A DNA stretch of 64,000 bases from an uncultured Fibrobacter sp. (GTDB lineage: Bacteria; Fibrobacterota; Fibrobacteria; Fibrobacterales; Fibrobacteraceae). Location: contig CAMKLO010000005.1 in NCBI GenBank assembly GCA_946413655.1, positions 1 to 64,000 of the forward strand, read 5' to 3'. Below the pieces are notes generated by a model. The model made no database searches. It was given only the letters and a program-made list of their open reading frames with translations, and was not told the DNA's origin. A program made the position numbers and the translations under genes. Positions 37,053 through 45,877 of the stretch are shown here, piece by piece (position 1 is the first letter of the stretch; each line of letters starts with the position of its first letter).

Positions 37053-37112
37053 CTTACACCGTTCAGGATGACGTTTCTAAGCCCTAAGCTCTAAGTTCTA
37101 AGTTCTTTTTTT
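37053..37112. repeat. Intergenic mosaic: TTCAGGATGACG element plus ctaagttct short tandem repeat
   Basis: cttacaccgttcaggatgacgtttctaagccctaagctctaagttctaagttctttt. Confidence 0.65.
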
Positions 37113-37126
37113 TGTAAATTATAACC

Positions 37127-40100
37127 ATGAAGTTAAATGCTACCGTTCTTGCATTGTTTTTTGGCGTGTTCTCTTTGGCACATGCCGTAGATACACTTGA
37201 CGTTTTTGTGCTGCGCGTGCAGTTCAAGAAGGAATCTCCGGACAACTCGCTTACGACGGGGACGGGGGTTTTCGATTCCGATACGGCGACGTATAAACTG
37301 GACCCGTCGGGCAGCCGCGGGAGCAAGCATTATTGGAAAAAGCATCTGGATTTTGCGAACTCCTATTATCAGGCGGCGAGCGGCGGAGAACTTGTCGTTA
37401 GGGCGACGGTGTTCCCGGAAGACGGAACGGCTTACGAACTGGACAAGCCGATAATCGACTACAATCGCACGCAGAAGTTGAAGGGCGAAAAGACTGCCGA
37501 ATACGACGTGGCTCGATTCCGCGATTATATGCGCTTTGTTTATGATGCCGTGATGAAGGCTCACGAGTCCAAAAATTCCCCGTTTAAGGTTCCGCTTTCC
37601 AAGAATCCGAATACCAGGCGTGCCTTCATGATTGCGCATGCCGGAGCGAGCAACTTGATTGACGGCGGAAGCATGGGGACGAAGGGCGCCAATACTCCGG
37701 GCGATTTCTTGGATATTTACGTTTCGAGGCCTGATTTTGCGTATCTGCAAGACACGCTTCCGGGTGTCGTTGTAGATAAAGTGGATTCCTTGAAGAACGG
37801 GATTGTGCTGAAGGGCGCTACGATTGATACGCTCACGTCGATGATGGTGGTGAGCGAAACGGCGTCGCAGGACGGGCTCAACTGGGGTATCAACGGTATC
37901 GTGGTGAACCAGATCGGCCGTGAACTCGGAATGCCCAATACGTTCGACGTGGGCAAGGGCATTTCGCGTCTGGGCTTTTTCGACATGATGGACTTTGCGG
38001 GTTACAATGCGGGTAACGGGTTCTTCCCGGTTCTGCCTGCGGCTTGGGAACGCGCTTACATGGGCTGGTCCAAGGTTAAGGAAGTGCGCCCGACGGCGGG
38101 GCATCCGGTGACGGTCGATATTGCTGCTGCGGGTAGCGGTCTTGGTACCGAGATTGTGAAGGTTGCCTTGAATGCCAGCGAATACATTTTGATTGAAAAC
38201 CGCCAGCGTTCCTGGGATAAGGACGGTATGGTGGATGTGTATCTCGGCGAGGCCAAGCAGAATAACGATATCACGACGAAGTCCATTTTGGTTGATAGTT
38301 TGAGTACCGTGTTTGAAGATAGCATCTGTGTTAAGAACAAATGCGAGCGTAACAAGAAAAAGGCGGAAGGCCTTATTATGGGCGTGAGCAGTTTTGACGC
38401 TGGCCTCCCGGCGAGCGGCATTGCCGTGTGGAAGGTGAACGACTGGTACTTGCGCGAATCGTTGCGGTTGGGAACAGCGAACATTTGGGGTGGTGAACAG
38501 TATCGCGACCACCAGTTTGGTCTTTCGCTTGTGGAGTCCGACGGTGTGCTGAGTATCGGCAAGACGTTCAAGAACGCACTTGGCGAAGACACATACGATT
38601 ACGGTAGCGGTACGGACTTGCTCCCGCATTTGCGTTATGCTAAGGACAAAAAGTTCGATACGATAAAGACGATTTTGCCGACAGGTTATGCAAATACGGC
38701 GACAACGCAGGGCGGCTACACTGGCATCAAGATTACGGTGGATGTGCCGAAGGACGCCCGCATCGAAAAGACTTCGAACGCATTTATGGGTGATAGCGTC
38801 AAGAGTTTTGCGGCTCCGGTGATTCGCGTGACCATCAGCGTCGATGAAGGAAGTATTGAAAATTCGAAATTCCCCCGCGATATTGGCCTGAATTCGGCGG
38901 TACGCGGTGCGGTGTTTGTGGATGACCCTGAAAACGTTGGCGAAAAAATCATAGTCGTGGGTGCCGAAGATGGAACTTTGCAGGCATTTAGCTCTTTGGG
39001 CGATACGCTTTTCGTTGCCGATACTGCGATTGTGCAGAAGTCGCTGACTCGCGATAGCGCCGAGCGTGAAGTGCCGCTGTACCGCGTAGGTGCAAGTTAT
39101 GGTCCGCTTGTCGGGCTTGCTAGCAATGGAGAACGCATTATCAGTTTGCATAAGGAAAAGCTTGTGATGACTTCGTTCAATAGCGGCATTCCGGAGCAGA
39201 CTGTCTTGGATTTGAAGAAGAGTGCTGGAGGGCTTCCTGGCATGAATTCTGCAATTGCTGGCCCGATTATGTATAAGAACGATGTGTATTTTGCTTCGGA
39301 TTCGACGATGTGGACGGCTCGTTGGAATAATGACGGCTATATATCAAGATCGTCTATGAAGAAATTGTCAAAGATTGCTCATGTGGATGACATGGCTCTT
39401 TGCAAAATTGAAAGTGTCTATAGAGTCAATGGTGACCAGCCTGATTGGGTCAGCGTTGGCGACGGACATGTCTATGTTCAGGAAATGATTATAGGGGATG
39501 GCAAATTTGGTTCAACACCTGCTTATGGAAAGGGCAGGGTTGTCTCGATCCCCAATGCCCAAGCCGATGAAAAGTTCCGCGTGGCTTGTACAGACTTGGA
39601 TCGCGATGGCTCGAACGAAGTGGTTGTGCTGGGTAGCCGTGGAACGATTGCTGGCTTCAAGATTGTCGAAGGTGGCGATATAAAGACGCTTTGGACCAAG
39701 AACTACAAGCGCGGTGCCGCGGGCACGAGCGGCCTCAAGGACGAAACGTCTGGTATTGCTCTTGGCGATATCAACGACGACGGCTACCCTGAAATTGTGT
39801 TCCTCGGAGACAACCTCGTTTATGCGCTTGACCGCTTTGGCGTGCCGATAGACGGCTTCCCGGTGACGATTAATCGCGGTGCGCCAATTGTTGGATTCCA
39901 CAGTGATCCGCTTCTTGTCGATGTCACGGGTGACAAAATTCCGGAAATTCTCGTGCCGTCGAGCGATGGGTTAGTTTATGCTTACACGGGCAAGGGCAAG
40001 CGCGTCTCGGAACGTTTCCCGATTGCGGCGGGCAGTTTCGAAATGGTGGATTCTCTCGAACAAGTCGTTCCGATGAGCATCTTTGTGACGGATGCGGTGA

Positions 40101-40570
40101 AAAAATCCAAGGGTCCTGAACTTTATGCATTCCACAGGAACAGCGTGTCGGCGTTCCGTTTGGACAAGGCTGCAAATGGCGCCGAAAAGGCTGCCGCTGC
40201 GTGGTCGCTCCCAGCTGGCGGCAACGAACGCACTGGATTCTTCGATGCTTCCAAGCTCGGCGATGTCGAGGCTGCTAAGGCAAAAGACGAAATATCGGAC
40301 TTCTTCATCTACCCGAACCCGGTTCGCGGTGGCGATGCGAAAGTGCGTATGGAACTGGGCGCGAAGCCGCAGTCCATCAAGCTCGAACTGTACGATATCA
40401 CTGGCTTGTGCGTGTTCAAGACGAACATCCCGGATGGTGTTGCCGGCATGAACCAGGCGAATCTCGATTTGCACAATTTGGGATCGGACGTTTATACGGC
40501 CCGCCTCAAAGTCAAGTTCGAGAGCGGCAAGACAAAACAGAAACTATATCGCGTAGGTGTTGTTCGCTAG
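37127..40570 (+). CDS. M6-like metallopeptidase-fold protein with FG-GAP-like repeats and T9SS sorting domain
   Basis: Signal peptide; M6-like region but NQIGRELGMP in place of HExxHxLGLP; FG-GAP-like repeats (ACTDLDRDGSNEVVVLG, ALGDINDDGYPEIVFLG, DVTGDKIPEILVPSSDG); C-terminus FFIYPNPVRGGDAKVRMEL...YRVGVVR. Confidence 0.83.
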   Translation: MKLNATVLALFFGVFSLAHAVDTLDVFVLRVQFKKESPDNSLTTGTGVFDSDTATYKLDPSGSRGSKHYWKKHLDFANSYYQAASGGELVVRATVFPEDGTAYELDKPIIDYNRTQKLKGEKTAEYDVARFRDYMRFVYDAVMKAHESKNSPFKVPLSKNPNTRRAFMIAHAGASNLIDGGSMGTKGANTPGDFLDIYVSRPDFAYLQDTLPGVVVDKVDSLKNGIVLKGATIDTLTSMMVVSETASQDGLNWGINGIVVNQIGRELGMPNTFDVGKGISRLGFFDMMDFAGYNAGNGFFPVLPAAWERAYMGWSKVKEVRPTAGHPVTVDIAAAGSGLGTEIVKVALNASEYILIENRQRSWDKDGMVDVYLGEAKQNNDITTKSILVDSLSTVFEDSICVKNKCERNKKKAEGLIMGVSSFDAGLPASGIAVWKVNDWYLRESLRLGTANIWGGEQYRDHQFGLSLVESDGVLSIGKTFKNALGEDTYDYGSGTDLLPHLRYAKDKKFDTIKTILPTGYANTATTQGGYTGIKITVDVPKDARIEKTSNAFMGDSVKSFAAPVIRVTISVDEGSIENSKFPRDIGLNSAVRGAVFVDDPENVGEKIIVVGAEDGTLQAFSSLGDTLFVADTAIVQKSLTRDSAEREVPLYRVGASYGPLVGLASNGERIISLHKEKLVMTSFNSGIPEQTVLDLKKSAGGLPGMNSAIAGPIMYKNDVYFASDSTMWTARWNNDGYISRSSMKKLSKIAHVDDMALCKIESVYRVNGDQPDWVSVGDGHVYVQEMIIGDGKFGSTPAYGKGRVVSIPNAQADEKFRVACTDLDRDGSNEVVVLGSRGTIAGFKIVEGGDIKTLWTKNYKRGAAGTSGLKDETSGIALGDINDDGYPEIVFLGDNLVYALDRFGVPIDGFPVTINRGAPIVGFHSDPLLVDVTGDKIPEILVPSSDGLVYAYTGKGKRVSERFPIAAGSFEMVDSLEQVVPMSIFVTDAVKKSKGPELYAFHRNSVSAFRLDKAANGAEKAAAAWSLPAGGNERTGFFDASKLGDVEAAKAKDEISDFFIYPNPVRGGDAKVRMELGAKPQSIKLELYDITGLCVFKTNIPDGVAGMNQANLDLHNLGSDVYTARLKVKFESGKTKQKLYRVGVVR

Positions 40571-40597
40571 CGTTGTAATGGTGGAAGGGGCAGGACC

Positions 40598-41473
40598 ATG
40601 TGGCAGAAACTTTGCTTGTTACTTTGTGCGTCGTTAGCGCTTGTTGCGTGTACGGCGACGGGTGAGCCCGCCGAAGGTCAGGATATTTCGCCTGATGGCG
40701 GCATCGCGTCTTCCGGTTCTGTTTCCAAGTCGTCTTCGAGCACGGATGCCCCCGATGGAAAATCTGATGTTTTCGATAAGCTGGATTGGGTGAAAATCCC
40801 CAATGCCTTTATTACCCGTGGTATCAATGAATTCTCTGTGAATTCGTTCTCTATTGCGACGACGGAAGTAACGCAAAAGCTGTATGAACTTGTGATGGGC
40901 GGCTTGCCGAAACAGTCCAAGGCAGGTGATGAACGCGCTGTTTCCAATGTCAGCTGGTATCGCGCTGCCTTATTTTGCAATGAGTTTTCCAAACTTTCTG
41001 GATTTGATACGGCTTACGTTTATAAGTCGATTGCTGGCGATTCAACATTGGTGGACTTGACGATTGACTATTCCGTGAAAGCCGTTCGACTCCCGACTGA
41101 AAATGAATGGGAAATTGCCGCTCACGGAGGCACTACAACGACTTATTATTGGGATACGGATGTTGCGTCCAAATATGCGTATTACGGACAAACTGCGGGT
41201 CCTGATGAGGTTGCCCAAAAATTGCCGAACGAGTATGGACTTTATGATATGGCTGGTAACGTTGCCGAATGGATGAACGACTGGTATGACACTTATCCGA
41301 AAAGCAAGATTGCCAATTATACCGGGCCAGCAAAGGGAACGTATCGCGTTATCCGCGGTGGTGGCTGGTCGGACAAGGTAACTGTACTTGCTCCGAAGGA
41401 ACGTGAAAAACTCAATCCAGCACAATCTAAAGAGACCATTGGCTTTAGACTGGTCTATTCTACCGGATTTTAA
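40598..41473 (+). CDS. SUMF1/FGE-sulfatase-domain lipoprotein
   Basis: Lipobox LALVACTATG; ATTEVTQKLYELVMG, VSNVSWYRAALFCNEFSKLSG, LPTENEWEIAAHGG, NEYGLYDMAGNVAEWMNDWY, RVIRGGGW. Confidence 0.92.
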   Translation: MWQKLCLLLCASLALVACTATGEPAEGQDISPDGGIASSGSVSKSSSSTDAPDGKSDVFDKLDWVKIPNAFITRGINEFSVNSFSIATTEVTQKLYELVMGGLPKQSKAGDERAVSNVSWYRAALFCNEFSKLSGFDTAYVYKSIAGDSTLVDLTIDYSVKAVRLPTENEWEIAAHGGTTTTYYWDTDVASKYAYYGQTAGPDEVAQKLPNEYGLYDMAGNVAEWMNDWYDTYPKSKIANYTGPAKGTYRVIRGGGWSDKVTVLAPKEREKLNPAQSKETIGFRLVYSTGF

Positions 41474-41518
41474 ACTTGCGGTCCTTTTGTCTTGATTGAA
41501 AATTTTTAGATTTTCAGC

Positions 41519-41947
41519 ATGAAGTTTGCCTATGTGCTATCCGCATTGCTTTGCGGACTTTTTGTGGCTTGCTCTGAAGAAAAAAAAGAGCCGCTCCCTG
41601 ACTTGCCGCCTGTGGATATCCCAGCGACTGTTTTCGGTTTTTATTCCGGGCGCCTGCCGTGTGACGACTGCAAGTTGCTCAAGGTTGATATGGACCTGTT
41701 TGAAGACGGAACGATTCTCGCCGTGCGGACAAAAGTTCTGGATTCTGTATTTGTCGATACGTTACATGGAACATATGTCTATGCGGATAGCGTCGTGAAG
41801 ATGGAACTTTCGGAGAACTCGGCTCATTGGGCGTTCAAGCGCGACAAGGTGGGAAATCTCGCCTTCATGAAGTCGGGAGAGATTTATCGCGACGCGGACG
41901 GCTTGAAATCGGTCATGGTGCGTTTCTATAAAAAGATTCTCAAGTAA
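41519..41947 (+). CDS. NlpE-like lipoprotein
   Basis: Lipobox LFVACSEE; FGFYSGRLPCDDCKLLKVDMDLFEDGT is the NlpE N-terminal signature (CxxC). Confidence 0.85.
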   Translation: MKFAYVLSALLCGLFVACSEEKKEPLPDLPPVDIPATVFGFYSGRLPCDDCKLLKVDMDLFEDGTILAVRTKVLDSVFVDTLHGTYVYADSVVKMELSENSAHWAFKRDKVGNLAFMKSGEIYRDADGLKSVMVRFYKKILK

Positions 41948-41959
41948 GGGGTTGAAAAT

Positions 41960-42724
41960 ATGTTTACTGTCTTGATTGCTGATGATGAACCTCTTGCACG
42001 TGTGCGCATGCGCTCTCTGCTTGAAGCGTATTCGGGCGAAATCGAGATTCTGGGCGAAGCTGGTTCCGGTGCGCAGACTATCCAGAAAATTCATGACCTT
42101 GATCCTGATGTCGTTTTCTTGGATATCCAGATGCCGGATATGGATGCGTTCGAAGTCCTCCGCTCGCTGAACGAAGACGATATCCCGCTTATTGTGTTTA
42201 CGACGGCTTACGACAACTTTGCGTTGCGCGCTTTCGAAGAGAATACTGTCGATTACCTTTTGAAACCGATTGACCCGGAACGCCTCGCTGCGACGATGGC
42301 GAAACTCCACAAACGCATGCCGCACGAAGGCGGGCAAGGCATGCCTGCGGATTTCTCCTGGGACAAGTTCAAGGAATTGATGAGCATAGGCGGGATTTAT
42401 ATGCAACGTTTGCAGGTAAAGCAGTCCGACCGCATTCTGCTTGTGAACATGGACGAAGTTATCCGTTTCCAGAGCGAAGAAAAATATACGACGGCTTACA
42501 CCACTACGACGCAGTACGTGATTGACCAGACGCTTGTGGAACTGGAAAAGCGACTTGATCCGAACCAGTTTGTTCGAGTTCACCGTGCGCATTTGGTGGC
42601 CATTGACTATATTGCCGAAATTCGAAAGAATGAAGCGGGCCGCTTGTGCATTGTGCTTCGCGACAAGAACCGGACCCAGATCACCGTGAGCCGTAATTTT
42701 GTAAAAACAGTCAAGAGTCTGTAA
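41960..42724 (+). CDS. LytTR-family response regulator
   Basis: Receiver VLIADDEPLARVRMRSLL...DVVFLDIQMPDMDAFEVL; LytTR VDEV..FQSEEKYTTAYT...QFVRVHRAHLVAIDYI. Confidence 0.93.
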   Translation: MFTVLIADDEPLARVRMRSLLEAYSGEIEILGEAGSGAQTIQKIHDLDPDVVFLDIQMPDMDAFEVLRSLNEDDIPLIVFTTAYDNFALRAFEENTVDYLLKPIDPERLAATMAKLHKRMPHEGGQGMPADFSWDKFKELMSIGGIYMQRLQVKQSDRILLVNMDEVIRFQSEEKYTTAYTTTTQYVIDQTLVELEKRLDPNQFVRVHRAHLVAIDYIAEIRKNEAGRLCIVLRDKNRTQITVSRNFVKTVKSL

Positions 42725-42736
42725 TTGGGAGTTTTG

Positions 42737-44092
42737 ATGGAACAGGCACCTCAAAAAAAATCAACGAAGAAATTTTTAAAATCATTTACTCGTGAAGTCA
42801 TTGTACCGGTAGTCCTTGCGTTAATCGTTATCCAGTACGTCATTCAGGCGTTCCAGATTCCGAGCGGCTCCATGGAAGATTCCCTCAAAACGGGAGACTT
42901 TTTGCTTGGCCTCAAGTTTACTTACGGTTCACCGATTCCCTTCTCGAACCAGAAGTTCCCGGGGTATGCAGAACCGACGCATGGCGATGTCGTTATTTTC
43001 CGCTATCCTGGCGAACCGGAATATCCCGATAACAATCCCAAGCGTTACACGCACTTGTTCAATGCTCTCATGCTGGGCAATTACTACTGGGATCATTCTC
43101 CCGAGAAAGGTCAGCCGCATTTGGTGCATTACGCCGACGGCCCGAAGGATTACATCAAGCGCTGTGTCGCTGTGAGTGGCGATACTGTTGCGGTGCACGG
43201 TGGCAAGCTTTTCTTGAACGGCAAGCGTCAGGATTCGCTCCCGGCATTCGGCAAATGGACGGCTAGCGTTCGCACGCTTTCGCCGAGAGACGAAGTTGCA
43301 GAATTTGTCGTGCCTTCCGTTGGCGATACGCTGTATGTCGATTCGCTGCCGATGATAAAACTCTGGTGGCTGCGTTCGCTTGTCGCACAGGAGAATCCGG
43401 ATTCTTCCGTGCATTTGGAACTCTCGCTCTTGCGCGATGGTCACGAGAACAACAATTACGTATTCAAGGACTTTAGATTCCCTGTGGAAAACGACCGCGG
43501 TCTTTTGCTGAACGCGATGCTTTCCCGGAACCAGACTGTTGTCCAGCAGCGTCTCACGCTTGGCGATACGTTGTCCGGTGCCATGCCGTTCAGCTATTTT
43601 AAGGAACTCGCGAAGATTGGCTTTTTGCCAATGCTCGACCCGCATGATCCGAATTTGAATAGCGGCTTTACCCGCCCCGTGAGCTACGTGTCTTTCGAAG
43701 GTTCCATTCTTCAGGATCTCGAAGGCAACGTGAAGCGCTTGAATATGGCTGTGCCCGCTGTTGCCGATTCAGCCGATTCCGTAGCGGCGGCTCCAGAAAC
43801 TTCGCATTTCGAAATACAGCGCAACCTCTATTTGGGCTCCGAGAAAATCGATCGTTATGTTGTAAAGTATCCGCAATATTTTATGATGGGCGACAACCGC
43901 GACAATTCTGCTGATAGCCGCTATTGGGGACTTGTCTCGCTCCGCAACATCCGTGCAAAAGCGTTTGTCATCTATTTCTCCTTTGAAAACGATGACCAAA
44001 AATTTGCTCTTGGAAATCCGTTTACTTGGTGGCGCATTCCGTTCCGTATCCGTTACACCCGCATTGGTAAAATCATTGACTTGATCAAGTGA
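42737..44092 (+). CDS. lepB: Signal peptidase I with large internal insertion
   Basis: IPSGSMEDSLKTGDFLL, YIKRCVAVSGDTV, YFMMGDNRDNSADSRYWGLV. Confidence 0.93.
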   Translation: MEQAPQKKSTKKFLKSFTREVIVPVVLALIVIQYVIQAFQIPSGSMEDSLKTGDFLLGLKFTYGSPIPFSNQKFPGYAEPTHGDVVIFRYPGEPEYPDNNPKRYTHLFNALMLGNYYWDHSPEKGQPHLVHYADGPKDYIKRCVAVSGDTVAVHGGKLFLNGKRQDSLPAFGKWTASVRTLSPRDEVAEFVVPSVGDTLYVDSLPMIKLWWLRSLVAQENPDSSVHLELSLLRDGHENNNYVFKDFRFPVENDRGLLLNAMLSRNQTVVQQRLTLGDTLSGAMPFSYFKELAKIGFLPMLDPHDPNLNSGFTRPVSYVSFEGSILQDLEGNVKRLNMAVPAVADSADSVAAAPETSHFEIQRNLYLGSEKIDRYVVKYPQYFMMGDNRDNSADSRYWGLVSLRNIRAKAFVIYFSFENDDQKFALGNPFTWWRIPFRIRYTRIGKIIDLIK

Positions 44093-44094
44093 GA

Positions 44095-45864
44095 ATGAAG
44101 TTCTCGAAGGTTGCATATTTTTTGGCGTCATGCCTGATGATGGCCGCTTGCGCAACGCAGGTGGCTCCGTCTGGCGGTCCCGAAGATAAGCTCCCGCCAC
44201 GCGTGGCTGCGGTTTCTCCTGCACCCAAGACGGCGAACCATCCGAATGAACTTTATGTAAAACTGGAATTTGATGAATGGATTAATGCTTCGATTCCGCG
44301 AGGGGCTATTTCTATTTCGCCTCCGATAGAAAAAAGATTGAAACACGAAGTCCACGGTAAAACGCTCGAAGTTTATTCGAAAGCGGAACTGGATACGGGT
44401 ACGACCTACACGGTCACCTTCGCAGGCGGCATCAAGGACTTGCATGGGAATGCTCTTGCAAAACCGTTCCAGGTGGTGTTTTCGACAGGCGCTACCATTG
44501 ATTCGCTTACGCTTAGTGGTCGCGTGATGGTTCCGGATTCGCTTGTCCGCAAGAAATCGTACCCGAGCGTCGGGCTTTATTTGATGGGCGCCGATCGCGA
44601 AACAAAACGGTTCTTGCAAAAGTATCGCGATACGGTGACACATGTGCTGGACTCGCTTCCGTTGCTGACCAAAGAAGAACCGCTCTACCTCACGGCGGCA
44701 GACAGCATAGGAAACTTCACCTTTACAGGCCTCAAGGCTGGGCGCTACCGCGTCGTCGCGTTCGTCGATATGAACGGGAACCACAAGATTGAACCTTCGT
44801 CGGAGTTGGCGGGCGTATGGGTTTCTGACTTACTGTTGAGCGAATCAACACAAGACACCATGTGGATTGCGTTAGCGGATCAGGACACGACGCTTCTGGA
44901 ACTGGATAACGTAACACAGCCTTTCAAGAATGTGCTCGAAGCGAATTTTACGCGCCACGTGTATTTTGATTCTGCCTTTGCGGACACTTCGAACTGCTAT
45001 CTTGCTTCGCCTGATGGCGATACGCTTTATCCGCAACTTGTGTATCTCGGGACAACAAGTGCGCCGCGCTTTTACTTTGACCCTAAACCGAAAGACGAGG
45101 TTTTGTACAAGTTTGTCTGTCGTAGCGCCAAGGATTCGCTCTCCCGCGCACTTGACTCCGCAAGGAACTTTGCCGAAATCGAATGGAAGGAAATGGAAGC
45201 CGATACGCTTGATCCGAAAATCCAGACGGTTCAGGTTACAGGCAAGGCGAAAAATGCATTCCCGGATGATTCCTTGATCGTGATTTTCAACAGGCCAGTG
45301 CTCGATTCCCTGACGGACATGTTCTTTATCGTCGAAGGCAAGGACACCGTCCAAGTCCCGGTTGCGAAAATGGACCCGATTCGTTTTGTTGTAAAGCGCG
45401 ATACCCCTTGGCCTACAGATACCAAGTTCAACCTGTTGCGTGGTTACCGCGATACGACTTTGGCGAAAGCGGACAGCAATGGCGTCCGCGATACCGTGAT
45501 AGAGATAAAGTATGAAAATAAGCTTATGTTCGAGACTATATCCAAGTTGAAGCTTGCTTCGCTTGTGGGGAAAATCCCCGGTGCCAAGACGGGATCCTTT
45601 GTTCGACTTAAGTCTGTAGAGACCGGCAAGTACGAATACGCGAAGTGTTCCGCTTATGGGGCCTTTTCTTTCAGTGACCTTGTTGAGGGAGGCTACATTA
45701 TTGACTATTATTACACAGAAGAAGGGGCGGATTCGCCAAGTGGTGGATCTTTGCACCCATTCAAATACGGTTCTGCATGGCGAGCTCCGCTTGATACTTT
45801 AAAGATAAAGAGCGGGGCGAACGATCTAGAACAATTGATGCCGCAATTGCCGGCATTACCTTAA
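44095..45864 (+). CDS. Ig-like (Big_5) domain lipoprotein
   Basis: Lipobox MMAACATQVAPSGGPEDKLPPRV; ELYVKLEFDEWINASIPRGAISISPP...TYTVTFAGGIKDLHGNALAKPFQVVFSTG. Confidence 0.85.
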   Translation: MKFSKVAYFLASCLMMAACATQVAPSGGPEDKLPPRVAAVSPAPKTANHPNELYVKLEFDEWINASIPRGAISISPPIEKRLKHEVHGKTLEVYSKAELDTGTTYTVTFAGGIKDLHGNALAKPFQVVFSTGATIDSLTLSGRVMVPDSLVRKKSYPSVGLYLMGADRETKRFLQKYRDTVTHVLDSLPLLTKEEPLYLTAADSIGNFTFTGLKAGRYRVVAFVDMNGNHKIEPSSELAGVWVSDLLLSESTQDTMWIALADQDTTLLELDNVTQPFKNVLEANFTRHVYFDSAFADTSNCYLASPDGDTLYPQLVYLGTTSAPRFYFDPKPKDEVLYKFVCRSAKDSLSRALDSARNFAEIEWKEMEADTLDPKIQTVQVTGKAKNAFPDDSLIVIFNRPVLDSLTDMFFIVEGKDTVQVPVAKMDPIRFVVKRDTPWPTDTKFNLLRGYRDTTLAKADSNGVRDTVIEIKYENKLMFETISKLKLASLVGKIPGAKTGSFVRLKSVETGKYEYAKCSAYGAFSFSDLVEGGYIIDYYYTEEGADSPSGGSLHPFKYGSAWRAPLDTLKIKSGANDLEQLMPQLPALP

Positions 45865-45877
45865 AGGATGGAAAAAC

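Noticed and set aside
37133-39151. 672-aa minus-strand ORF
   Set aside because: Antisense to the M6-like gene; Arg/His/Ile-rich shadow ORF from codon bias.
42688-42700. Extra GAGCCGTAA match outside the ispA upstream region (also one near 47020)
   Set aside because: Both are inside well-supported coding sequence and lack the rest of the 48-nt core and its pairings.
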